From positions 300,362 through 364,361 of the forward strand of contig JARCOQ010000086.1 in NCBI GenBank assembly GCA_029207755.1: a stretch of 64,000 bases of DNA. The letters run 5' to 3'. The DNA comes from Chamaea fasciata. Lineage: Eukaryota > Chordata > Aves > Passeriformes > Sylviidae. Under the pieces are notes generated by a model that saw only the letters and a program-made list of their open reading frames with translations, made no database searches and was not told the DNA's origin. Numbering within the stretch: the first letter of the stretch is position 1; each line of letters starts with the position of its first letter. A program made the position numbers and the translations under genes. Positions 11,901 through 19,893 of the stretch are shown here, piece after piece.

Positions 11901-12153
11901 GAAGTTTCTGCCACTCCTTCCCGGTCAGGCTCACTTCGGCTTCAACCAGAGTCAGTTCCTGTGATCCCCCCGTCACCCCGGCAATGGAAATCGGTTCTGC
12001 CCCCACATGTCCTGATGGCATTAGAGTACACTGCGACCCAGTATCTACTAAAGCTTCATATTTTTGTGGCTCTGATGTGCCAGGCCATCGAATCCACACA
12101 GTCCAAAAAACCCGATTTTCCCGTGCCTCTTCCTGGCTAGAGGCAGGGCCCCT
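8977..12153 (-). CDS. pol: ERV-B Pro-Pol (protease, RT, RNase H, integrase), read through from gag
   Basis: Open from just after the gag UAG (12154-12156) to a stop at 8977, in the same frame as gag. The first non-ATG start candidate is GTG at 12097-12099, so expression by UAG read-through is more likely than separate initiation. Domains in order: protease with LVDTGS; reverse transcriptase with TVDYRALN, the TIDIANAFF catalytic Asp and YIDDI; RNase H with LFTDGSCR, AELKAVQLAL, LYTDSW and a late Asp; integrase with a His-His-Cys-Cys domain (HDASGHQGRD ... CETCAAIK) and the D,D-35-E core (WQIDYI, ESDNGTHF, GKVERCNG). Every catalytic residue I can check is present. No dUTPase follows integrase. 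Enzymes copy the RNA to DNA and integrate it. Confidence 0.93.
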   Translation of the reverse strand, partial: RGPASSQEEARENRVFWTVWIRWPGTSEPQKYEALVDTGSQCTLMPSGHVGAEPISIAGVTGGSQELTLVEAEVSLTGKEWQKLPIVTGPEAPCILGIDFLRNGYYKDPKGLRWAFGIAAVETENIKQLNTLLGLSENPSAVGLLKVEEQQVPVATSTVHRRQYRTNRDAVIPIHKMIRELESQGVVSKTHSPFNSPIWPVRKSDGEWRLTVDYRALNEVTPPLSAAVPDMLELQYELESKAARWYATIDIANAFFSIPLAAECRPQFAFTWRGVQYTWNRLPQGWKHSPTICHGLIQAALEKGEAPEHLQYIDDIIVWGKTAAEVFEKGERIIQILLKAGFAIKKSKVKGPAREIQFLGVKWQDGRRQIPTEVIDKITAMSPPTSKKETQAFLGAIGFWRMHIPEYSQIVSPLYLVTRKKNNFHWGPEQQQAFAQIKQEIAHAVALGPVRTGPDVKNVLYSAAGNNGLSWSLWQKVPGESRGRPLGFWSRSYRGSEANYTPTEKEILAAYEGVQAASEVIGTEAQLLLAPRLPVLGWMFKGKAPSTHHATDATWSKWTALITQRARIGNPNRPGILEIITNWPEGENFGFTDEEEQVTRAEEAPLYNQLPAEETHYALFTDGSCRIVGMNRKWKAAVWSPTLQVAEATEGDGGSSQLAELKAVQLALDIAEREKWPKLYLYTDSWMVANALWGWLERWKKANWQRRGKPIWAADEWKDVATRVEKLPVKVRHVDAHVPKSRANEEHQNNKQVDQAAKIEVSKIDLDWQHKGELFLARWAHDASGHQGRDATYKWARDRGVDLTMDSISQVIHDCETCAAIKQAKRVKPLWYGGRWSKYKYGEAWQIDYITLPQTRQGKRYVLTIVEATTGWLETYPVPHATARNTILGLEKQVLWRHGTPERIESDNGTHFRNSLISTWAREHGIEWVYHIPYHAPAAGKVERCNGLLKTTLKALGGGTFKNWDTNLAKATWLVNTRGSTNRAGPAQSEPLQKTDGDKIPVVHMRGMLGKTVWINPASSKDNPIRGVVFAQGPGCTWWVMQKDGETRCIPQGDLVLG

Positions 12154-12158
12154 CTAGC
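12136..12158 (-). promoter_or_regulatory. Perfect hairpin enclosing the gag UAG stop
   Basis: On the minus strand GCTAGAGG, a 7-nt loop ggccctg, and CCTCTAGC form an 8-bp perfect stem. The gag stop UAG lies inside the 5' arm. Gag and pol share a frame, so a structure at the stop could bear on read-through or could simply be chance. Gammaretroviral read-through uses a downstream pseudoknot instead, so this geometry would differ. Confidence 0.55.
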
Positions 12159-13974
12159 ACTGGTTATTATTCCCTTCTTGGACATACATGGTAGAGGTTC
12201 CTTCGAGGGAATCTGACACAGCATTCCCACCTCCGTAATACCTGGCAGCTTGCTCATGGGAGGCTGAGGCTACCTTCATTCTAGTGGAACTCCCTCTGTT
12301 AGCGTTTCTCTCCTTGAGCTCACGTACCCGTGCTGCCAGGACAGAAGTAGGTTTCCCATGCCACGCTCCCATGTCCTCCCCATGGTCCCGCAGATAAAAC
12401 CACAGGTCAGCTCGAGGGGTGTACCCTCTCTCTCTCGCTGGGGGATGTTGGGCTCTGATTCTGGGGCCTGTGACTCGCACCGGTGCTACATGGGAACTGT
12501 TCCTTCTCATCTCCTCTCTCACCTCCTTTATCTCCTCTTTGAGTTCCTTCACCACCGCAGAGACATGAGCCTGCATTGGGCCACTGGTCATACTTTCATA
12601 ATTTCTGAGCTTGTTGGCAACAGAACCCACTGTCTCTCGGTTATCCTCGGCATTAATTGTTGCGATGAATGTGGCGTATTGGGATGGTCCATGAGTTGCC
12701 AGATTCCACAACATGTGCCCTGTGCATTTAACCTTGTCGGGGTCATTATCATGCTGTCCGGTCCTCCCAAAAAGTACTTCCAATACTGCCACTTCTCTCA
12801 ACTGTTGGATTCCTTCCTCAAGGGTCTTCCATCGCATTCTATTGTTGTGCTCTTGCATTCTGTCTCTGTGGACAAATCTCTCTCTCACACTCATTAGAAG
12901 TCGTTCCCAAAGGGGAAGGGGCCTTTGCTCTCTTACAAATACCTGATTTATACCTGAGTCCTGGGTCAAGGGTCCCAAATTCCTTGCTTCAGCACTATCC
13001 AGTTGCACACCTGTACCCATAAGGTCCCAGACTCGAAGTAGCCAGGCTGTATAAGCCTCACGTCCTCGTCGTGCAATATCTTTTTGCAGATTACGTAGAC
13101 TTTCATATGTCAGGGACTCAGTGATGATCTCAACCTGTGGCTCTTCTGTGGACTGTGAGGACCCTCCTTTCTTATCCTTAATACCAGGATCTGACGATTT
13201 CACTTTACACTTCCTTGTTTCCACAGGGGCGACTGCTGCTGGCTGTGGCTGCCCTTGTGGTTCAGCTGGAACCTGGACAGTTGTAACATCTGTGGGTTCC
13301 ACTGCTGCACCATCAGTCTCTGCCTTCTCGGGGCAGGGGGAGGGTATTTCATGAGCTGGGGAAATGTACTCTTTCAGCATTTGGCCTATCTCTTTTACCA
13401 GAACCTCAACCCAATCCGGGTGGGTCCTTTCTGAGGCAGGCTGTGGGGCAGAGTCAGGCTCTGGGGTATCATCCCTATTCTGTGGGGTAGGTATCAGGGT
13501 GGTTATCCAGGTCAATCTTCCCTTATCTCTGAATGCTAAACAGAATACGCATATTAGCAGCACCAGCCATTGTATGATATCATTAGCATTCAGAGAGGAT
13601 TTAAACCCTTCAAAAACTGGTGGGGCAGACCCAAAGAGATGGGTAAAGGGTTGGGAAAAAGAAACTTCCCCCGGTGTCATTTCCTCACAGTAGGTACCAT
13701 TGTTAAAGTAACTCCAAAAACACACAGTTAGTGTACGATAGCCCTGAATCCATGTGCCTGCCTTCCAGAGGAAATTAAAAATCCATGAGTTCTTCACCTT
13801 ATTAAGCCATAAAATAAACTGGATGACAGTCACAGTAGCCTTAGTTATAGGGCCCATGTTTAGATAAGGGCCTGCAAATGGAAGGAATACAGCCACAACC
13901 ACATGCCACCCAAACCAGGCTAAGTTAGACCACATGATGCAGCCTAATGAGGTTTTTATATCCAACGCACACAA
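12154..13974 (-). CDS. gag: ERV-B Gag with hydrophobic N-terminus
   Basis: A 606-codon open frame starting at ATG 13972-13974, about 65 bp after the primer site. Residues about 14-38, 45-70 and 133-148 are strongly hydrophobic and look like membrane segments, with an NGT glycosylation sequon at about residue 92 between them. A Pro/Glu/Gln-rich linker (about 165-265) follows, then a capsid-like region (about 285-470) of ERV-L type containing LLRVWDLM and the LEVLFGRTG stretch, then a charged coiled coil (KELKEEIKEVREEM). There is no CCHC zinc knuckle. It ends with UAG in frame with pol. Gag would build the particle. The membrane-like N-terminus is unusual for Gag and is treated as a finding. 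Confidence 0.88.
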   Translation of the reverse strand: MCALDIKTSLGCIMWSNLAWFGWHVVVAVFLPFAGPYLNMGPITKATVTVIQFILWLNKVKNSWIFNFLWKAGTWIQGYRTLTVCFWSYFNNGTYCEEMTPGEVSFSQPFTHLFGSAPPVFEGFKSSLNANDIIQWLVLLICVFCLAFRDKGRLTWITTLIPTPQNRDDTPEPDSAPQPASERTHPDWVEVLVKEIGQMLKEYISPAHEIPSPCPEKAETDGAAVEPTDVTTVQVPAEPQGQPQPAAVAPVETRKCKVKSSDPGIKDKKGGSSQSTEEPQVEIITESLTYESLRNLQKDIARRGREAYTAWLLRVWDLMGTGVQLDSAEARNLGPLTQDSGINQVFVREQRPLPLWERLLMSVRERFVHRDRMQEHNNRMRWKTLEEGIQQLREVAVLEVLFGRTGQHDNDPDKVKCTGHMLWNLATHGPSQYATFIATINAEDNRETVGSVANKLRNYESMTSGPMQAHVSAVVKELKEEIKEVREEMRRNSSHVAPVRVTGPRIRAQHPPARERGYTPRADLWFYLRDHGEDMGAWHGKPTSVLAARVRELKERNANRGSSTRMKVASASHEQAARYYGGGNAVSDSLEGTSTMYVQEGNNNQC

Positions 13975-14040
13975 AAGAAAGTACTAGGTTAGTTAAGAAC
14001 TGCTATTTCTCTTCCCTTTTCTTTTCTCAGTGCCCTCAAG

Positions 14041-14058
14041 CCCCACACTTGGGCGCCA
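14041..14058 (-). other. ERV-B primer-binding site, tRNA-Lys-like
   Basis: On the minus strand, five bases after the 5' LTR, the sequence reads TGGCGCCCAAGTGTGGGG. It shares TGGCGCCCAA and GTGGGG with the tRNA-Lys1,2 site known from betaretroviruses, with a small internal difference. Confidence 0.7.
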
Positions 14059-14063
14059 AAATC

Positions 14064-14733
14064 TGTCTTGGTTTAGGAAGACAGGTATCTGCTAGGTAAA
14101 ATTACAATCAGAGGCTCTTTGGCAAAGATTTGGGAAATAGGAATAGCAGTTCTTTACTAGTATGTAATACAAAGCAAACAAACACAAAAAAACTCCCCCC
14201 CCACCAAACAACTACAGCATTAATGACAAACGACAACAGTACCAAGAACCTTGAGGGCTTTGTTTCACAAAACCCAGAGCAGTTTGGTTTCGGTGTCCCT
14301 GCAGGATCCTCAGAGCACCAAGCTGGAACAGTGGAAAAAGTCCCGGGCTGGTAGCTGGGATGGCAGGGTGTCCCGGCAGGCAGGGGCAGGATGTCCCGGC
14401 AGCGCAGGGAGTGCAGGGTCACGCTGCAGCAAGAGGAGCAGCGCCGAAGCAGCTCGAAGGCGAGGCAGAAAAGCGGCGCAGCTTCTGCTCGGCGGGCTTT
14501 GCGGCGGCTGAGATCCTCGAGGAGCGGCCGACACGCGTCTCCCGAACGCCGGAAGCAGAAAAGCACGCAGCTGCCTCAAGCTGTGTCTTTTACCTGCGTT
14601 ATCTCCCCCTTCCACCTTTTGTCCATCTCTTTGTTTCAGCCAAGCACTCTCAAGTATCCAACACCCGGTCCCCTTGGCAACCCGTGGGGAAAAAATTCCC
14701 CAGAGAAAGAAGGAACAAACCCAACCCCCAACA
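14064..14733 (-). repeat. ERV-B 5' LTR (right copy)
   Basis: The 670-bp LTR has the same termini as the left copy, and the internal side abuts the primer site. Sense transcription runs leftward. The body is CpG-rich, which could serve as a TATA-less promoter. I see no clear TATA box. Confidence 0.92.
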
Positions 14734-14738
14734 ATATA
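14734..14738. repeat. ERV-B target-site duplication, right copy
   Basis: ATATA directly outside the right LTR, identical to 8188-8192. The ERV-A pol frame resumes at 14739. Confidence 0.9.
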
Positions 14739-17399
14739 CTTGCTGGGAGACAATGGGAAGACTCAGAGGGCTTTCTCTGGTCTTTCGGAGCTCCCAGCCT
14801 TAACATCAGGCTGCTACAAACAGCTCCTTCCCTACCATTCAGCAAAATCACTTCTGTGAAACAATATCCTTTACCCTCTGGTGCTAAAGATGGCATCAAG
14901 CCAGTCATTCAGGAATTGAAAGATCAAGGAGTAATTGTTAACACTCACAGCCCTTTTAACTCACCAATCTGGCCAGTTAAAAAACCCAATGGAAAGTGGA
15001 GACTGACAGTTGATTACAGACGGCTTAATGCCAACACAGACCCTCTTACAGCAGCGGTCCCAAATACAGCTGAATTAATAATATCAATTCAGGAAAAAGC
15101 TCACTCTATTATGGCAACAATAGATGTTAAAGACATGTTTTTGATCATACCCATACAACAAGAAGATATGGACCGTTTTGCCTTTACATGGGAGGGACAG
15201 CAATATACCTTCACACGTCTACCCCAAGGGTAGCGACACTCCCCCACTTTAGCCCACCATGCTTTAGCCCAAGAATTAGAAGAACTATCTAAACCTGACA
15301 CTGTAGCTGTTTACCAATCCATAGATGATATTTTAGTGGGAGGGGAAGAAAGAGAAGTAGTGGAGGATGTTCAACAGAAAATAATTTCCCACTTAGAAAG
15401 CCTTGGTTTGCAGATCCCCTCAGAAAAAATACAAAAACCTTCTCAAGAAGTGAAATTTTGAGGCATCTGGTGGAAAGGAGGTGTGACATGCATCCCACCA
15501 GACACCCTAACTTCTTCAGATCAAATCAAGATGCCCGAATCTCGAAAAGAACTCCAACAAGCTCTAGGACTATTGGTATTTTGGAGAAAACACATTCCAG
15601 ATTTTTCAATTATTGCCAGACCTCTTGATGATTTGTTGAGAAAGGGAGTAAAATGGGACTGGAGCCCTTCTCAGGAAGAAGCATTACAATTGTTGATTTT
15701 TGAAGCCACAGCTCATCAGGCCCTAGGCCCTATCCACCCAGCAGATCCTTTTCAGGTAGAATGGGGATTTGCTACCTCAGGATTGTCAGTACATATATGG
15801 CAAAGGGGTCCTGAAGGCCCAATCAGACCCATTAGCTTCTACTCCTGTGGCTTGAAAGATGCTGAAAAAAGATATACAACTTGGGAGAAAGGCTTATTTG
15901 TTGTTACCCAGGCTCTTATAGAAGTAGAAAAAATCACAAGAAAACAACCAATTGTGTTGAGAGGTCCCTTTAAAGTCATTAAAATAGTGATCACAGGGAC
16001 TCCACCTCCCGAAGGGGTAGCACAACGAGCCTCAGTAAGGAAATGGTATGCACAAATAGAGCATTATAATAACATCTTTTCAATTACTGAAGGCGCTGTG
16101 AAAAATTTACCAATACAAGACACAGAGAATCTGAACAGCAGCCAAGACAAACCTGCCTCAGTTCTTAAAATAGCCCCTCCCTTCTCCCCTGAGCAAACAG
16201 CACATTCATGGTTTACTGAGGCCTCAGCTAAGCGTGAAGGAAAAGTGTGGAAATACAGAGCTGCAGCTTTGCACACTTCTTCTGGAGAGCGGATCATTAC
16301 AGAAGGGGAAGGCAGTGCCCGAATTGGGGAACTTAGAGCTGTTTGGAGTGTTTTCCAGAGGGAGGCACAAAACACCTCTCTTGTCTGTATTTACACTGAC
16401 TCCTATGCTGTATATAAGGGCTGCACTGAATGGCTGCCTTTCTGGCAACAGAATGATTGGGAAGTTAACAGAATTTCAGTGTGGCAGAAAGAAAAGTGGC
16501 AAGAAATTTTACAAATTGCAAGTCAAGGGAATTTTGCTGTAGGGTGGGTAGCCTCTCACCAGACAGATGATAATCCAGCAGGAGAATGGAATAACAGAGC
16601 TGATGAATTAGCAAAATTAAGTCCTCTGAAAAAGGATGAAATCACTGAAGATTGGGAGCACTTATTAGAATGGCTGCATGTAAAACGACAACACACAGGT
16701 ACAAAAGATTTATACAAGGAAGCTCATGCCCGGGCTTGGCCCGTTACCAGAGAAATGTGTAACACCTGCATTTCAGCCTGTGAGCAGCGTCGCAAACGGC
16801 TAGAAAGACATCCTTTAGAGGATGACCCACTACACTTGAGGACAGGTAAAGGCTTATGGGATGCATGGCAGGTAGATTACATAGGTCCCTTTAAGCAATC
16901 AGGAGGTAAACATTTTGTGTTAGTGGGGGTTGAGATTACATCTGGATCAGTTCAAGCCGAGGCATTTAAAAGGGCTACAGGGGAAAACACTGTTAAAGCA
17001 TTGCAGATATGGTTCGGGACTTTCCCAAAACCACAGGAAATTCAATCTGATAATGGGTCACACTTTACTGCTAAAGTAGTACAGGAATGGGCAAAAGGTG
17101 AAGGGATAAAATGGACTTTTCACACTCCCTATTACCCTCAAGCTAACGGAATTGTAGAAAGGACTAACGGTCTTTTAAAACGACTTCTGAAACCACAAGA
17201 GGGAGGCTGGGATGGCCGGTTGCATAAAGCGGTGCAAAGTGAAAATGAAAGATGGGGGGTAAATGGGTGCCCCAAAATTACTGCTTTTTGCCCAAATCCT
17301 CTGAGCTTAATCTCCTCACAAAGAGGACCAAATGATCCCGAAAATCCAGTTCATGACCCGGGACACCCTGTTTTGGTAGACCTCCCTACGGTGGGATAA
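14739..17399 (+). pseudogene. pol: ERV-A pol: RT, RNase H and integrase, with two in-frame stops
   Basis: A single frame runs from the ERV-B junction to 17399. It is broken by TAG at 15231-15233 (after RLPQG, where polymerases normally have Trp) and TGA at 15459-15461 (a Trp-like position before GIWWKGG). Reverse transcriptase shows SPFNSPIWPVKK, VDYRRLN, TIDVKDMF and SIDDILVG. RNase H has GELRAVW, YTDSYAV and NNRADELAKL, but its first motif reads WFTEAS, with Glu where the catalytic Asp is expected. Integrase retains Cys-x2-Cys, WQVDYIGP, QSDNGSHF and NGIVERTNG. It once encoded the viral replication enzymes. As it stands it cannot make a full product. Confidence 0.9.
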
Positions 17400-17599
17400 G
17401 TACCACTTGTGTTGAAAACTTCTCTGAATAAAGTTGCGTGGATAGTATCTGATGCCTTAGGAAAAGAACATCGGATAAATACCCGCTGGATAATTCCATC
17501 GTTTTAATGTTCTGCCCTTAGGTGGCAGCTTTTTCTGTGTTTTGCTATTGCAGGAGAACTCCGAGGGGACACTTCAAGTGACATGAAAACAAAATAACC

Positions 17600-17920
17600 A
17601 TGTTAACATTATTAATACTTCTCTGTATCCTGCCACACTCCCATGGCCAGGAGCCAGCTGAGTGGCCGTGGTCTGAAGCCACTGTTAGATATACCAGTAC
17701 TCAAGAATCACATCCCAGAAGTCGTCACCTGAACCTGGCAACCTCAGGGTATCATGGTGGTCCACGTGAGTGGGGATGGGATAAGAATGAACGGGTTACA
17801 ACTCTAAATGGAACAGTTGGTTTGGGGATATTTTTGTGGGCAGATGTTGGGATCGGGATTGTGTGGGGCTGGGTGGGTGGGATGTGGTTTGATAGTAAAT
17901 CAAACTTGGAGAGTTCTTGA
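17600..17920 (+). pseudogene. ERV-A env-like 5' remnant with signal peptide
   Basis: A 106-codon frame beginning at ATG 17600 with a hydrophobic signal peptide (LTLLILLCILPHSHG) and a likely cleavage before QEPAEW. It lies directly downstream of pol, behind a polypyrimidine stretch and CAG near 17550 that looks like a splice acceptor. Both fit the start of a retroviral envelope gene. An NGT sequon and a second hydrophobic, Gly/Trp-rich stretch are seen, but no surface or transmembrane-subunit landmarks. The frame ends where GC-rich repeat begins, so env is truncated. A chance ORF with a signal-like start is the alternative. Confidence 0.5.
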
Positions 17921-18020
17921 TCACATGGACTGGGATCACATGGACTGGGATTTCACAGGCTGGACCATCTGGATCAGAACCATAGAGACTGGGATCATCT
18001 GGACCGGGGTGGCCGCCTCG
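17921..18020. repeat. Short repeat at ERV-A truncation point
   Basis: The 15-mer gatcacatggactgg occurs twice in direct tandem (17919 onward). Related ggatc/ggacc phrases continue to about 18005, after which CpG-rich hexamer repeat starts. Confidence 0.55.
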
Positions 18021-18099
18021 GAACGATGCGAACCGAGGCGGTCCCGCCCGGCCCAGGGCAACCTCCCCGTCCCTCCCAGTCCCGCCCGGGGGCGCGGCC

Positions 18100-18690
18100 A
18101 AAACTCCCCAGAACGAACGCGGCGGTCCCGGAGCGATCCTGGAGCCGATCCCGGAGCGATTCCGGGTCCGATCCCGGTCCCTGTTTCGGCCTCGGTCTCA
18201 GTCTCGGTCCCGGAGCGCTCCCGGTGCTGATTCCGGTCGCGGTGCGGATCTCGATCCCGGAGCGGTGCCAGTCTCGGTGCCAGTGCCGGTTCCAGTTTCA
18301 GTCCTGGTCTCAGTCTCGGTGTCGGAGCGGTGCCGGTGCCGTTTTTGGTCCCGGAGTGCTCCCAGTGCCAATTCCAGTCTTGGTCCCGGAGCGGTGCCAG
18401 TCTCGGTGCTGGTTCCGGTGCCGGTCTCGGTCTCGATCCCGGAGGGCTCCCGGTCTGGGTTCTGGCCGCAGTCCTGGAGCAGTCCTGGTGCCGGTGCCGG
18501 TTCCGAAGCGCTCCCGGCGCCGGTCCCAGTGTCGGTGTCGGTCTCAGTCTTGGTTCCGGTACCAGTTCTGGTGCCGGTTTCGGTGTCGGTCCCACAGTGC
18601 CGGTCTCGGTTCCGGATTCGGTCTCGGTCTTGGTGCTGGTGCCGTTTCTGGTGCTGGTCTCGGTCTCGGTGCCGGAGATTTTAGGGTCTT
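18100..18690. repeat. GC-rich hexamer repeat (GGTNNC type)
   Basis: Runs of six-base words such as ggtctc, ggtgcc, ggttcc and ggtccc, broken by longer phrases around cccggagcg. Because the period is a multiple of three, Ser/Arg-rich or Pro/Val-rich frames stay open on both strands. These are not taken as genes. The same repeat family recurs at 20690-20870. Confidence 0.85.
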
Positions 18691-18734
18691 TTCGGTGATT
18701 TTAAGCCAAACCGGGCCCTTTTAGGACCGCGCGT

Positions 18735-18990
18735 TCCCTTGACCCCGCCCATTCCCCCCCTCAGAATTCCCGCCATTTTCTGGACCCCGCCCCTTTCCCC
18801 TCCCAGTTCCCGCCCCTTCTCTGACCCCGCCTCGTTCCATTCGTTCCCCGCCCTTTCATTGACCACGCCCCTTTTCCCTTGGGCCCCGCCTATCTGTTGG
18901 CGCGTTCCTTCAGCGCATGCGCAGACGACCCAGAAGTGGCTCTCCCGAGCGTTGCCATCTTTGTTCCCGGTCTCCCGAGCCGGCTCCGGC
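18735..18990 (+). promoter_or_regulatory. CpG promoter-like block upstream of RAB4B exon 1
   Basis: Contains repeated GC boxes (gaccccgccc, ggccccgcct), an NRF1-type palindrome (GCGCATGCGC, about 18914-18923) and a YY1-type gccatctt (about 18954-18961) shortly before the RAB4B first coding exon. This is the usual make-up of a housekeeping promoter. Similar GC-box text recurs at 21360-21460. Confidence 0.65.
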
Positions 18991-19893
18991 GTGTCCGAGA
19001 CCTGCGGTGGGGGAATGGGGGATCTATAAGGGATCTATAGGGATCTGAGAGGACCTGGAAGTCTCCTTAGAGGATTTGGTGGGGGATCTGCAGGAGATTT
19101 GGGGCGGTCTGTAGGGGCTTTGGGGCGGTCTGGGGATCCCTAAAGGGGGCTGGGCGGGTCTCGGGGCTCTATCGGGGTCTGGGGCTCTGTAGAGGGTCCA
19201 GCGGGGTCCGTAAAGGGGGTCCGGGCGTCCCTAATGGGGTCTGGGTGTCTGTGGGGGATTTGGGGGGTCTCTGTGGCGTTTTGGTGGGTTGGGGGGTCTG
19301 TAGGGGATCTCTAGGGGTCAGCGGGAGCCTGTAGCGGGTCCGGAGAGGTCTGGGGGTGTCTGTGGGTCCCTGTGGGGGATTTGGGGGGTCTGGGGGGGTC
19401 TGGAGGTCCCCAGGGGGGTCTGAGGGGATATGTAGGGGCTCGATAGAGGGTCCGGGGGCGCCTGGGGGACCCTATAGGGGATCTGGGGTTCTCTGCATGG
19501 GATGTAAGGGGGTCTGGGGGAGTCTTGGCATCTCCATAGTGGAGTTTTGGGGCCCATAAAGGAAATTTTTGTGAATTTTTGGCTCTGAGCAGCTAATTCT
19601 TGGAAATTTGGGGTCCAAATTGGGCAATTTTGGGCGCTCTGTTGGGATTTTTTTTTTTTTATTTTAATTTTGGGGCCTCTGTTAGGAATTTTGGGGAATT
19701 TTGGAGGAATTTTGGGTCCAAACGTAGGAACTTGTGGAATTTTCTGTCCAAGCGTGGGAATTTTGGGTAATTTTGGGTCCTAACTTGGGAATTTGGGGAA
19801 TTCTTTTTCCTAGATATCCTCTTCAAGTTGTCGGTGAGTGGCAGCACGGCACGGGCAAGTCCTGCCTGCTGCACAACTTCATTGAGAGCAAGT
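18991..19893 (+). pseudogene. RAB4B: RAB4B-like remnant: exons 1 and 2 only
   Basis: Exon 1 (18991-19006) reads V-S-E-T-C plus one base before a gtgggg donor. It matches the start of RAB4 proteins, but with GTG where the ATG start should be and Cys for Tyr. Exon 2 (19814-19893) sits between a good acceptor (tttttcctag) and a gtagga donor and holds the P-loop region: GTGKSCLLHNFIESK is clear, but one base is missing just before it, and several preceding residues are changed. RAB4B is a small GTPase of early-endosome recycling. No later exons are visible before 22 kb. Start loss, frameshift and missing exons make it a pseudogene unless the assembly is faulty here. Confidence 0.7.
19007..19560. 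repeat. G-rich low-complexity intronic sequence
   Basis: Plus strand dominated by ggggtctg, gggggatct and ggtctgtagggg phrases with dozens of G runs of 3-6. This has high G-quadruplex potential. It lies between the two RAB4B-like exons. No coding signal. Confidence 0.7.

Larger units (their letters stand above)
8193..14733 (-). mobile_element. ERV-B: near-intact, env-less ERV-L-type retroelement nested in ERV-A
   Basis: A 6.5-kb minus-strand provirus with two LTRs (671 and 670 bp), a Lys-like primer site, gag, an in-frame UAG, then protease, reverse transcriptase, RNase H and integrase, all without further stops. Only about 110 bp separate the end of pol from the 3' LTR, so there is no env. 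The Gag capsid region and the pol organisation resemble the ERV-L (class III) group. That family call is from recognition of the protein pattern, not a search. Flanking ATATA duplications prove integration into ERV-A. Near-identical LTRs indicate a recent event. Confidence 0.93.
5161..17920 (+). mobile_element. ERV-A: old endogenous retrovirus, split by ERV-B, 3' end missing
   Basis: Order on the plus strand: LTR (5161-5821), primer-binding site, gag-like frame, aspartyl protease, [ERV-B insertion 8193-14733], reverse transcriptase, RNase H, integrase, and a short signal-peptide frame where env would start. No second copy of the LTR is present in the window, so the 3' end is lost near 17920, where GC-rich repeat begins. 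Gag carries a frameshift and a stop, and pol carries two in-frame stops, so the element is defective. Class assignment is uncertain: no zinc knuckle is visible, and the IDDILVG polymerase box and gag do not place it firmly by eye. Confidence 0.9.

Noticed and set aside
9080..12157. Plus-strand frames across 9.0-12.2 kb
   Set aside because: Shadows of the minus-strand ERV-B pol frame, which has all catalytic motifs.
17936..18724. Arg/Ser-rich frames resembling SR proteins
   Set aside because: They follow from the GGTNNC hexamer repeat, appear in several frames, and have no RNA-binding domain.
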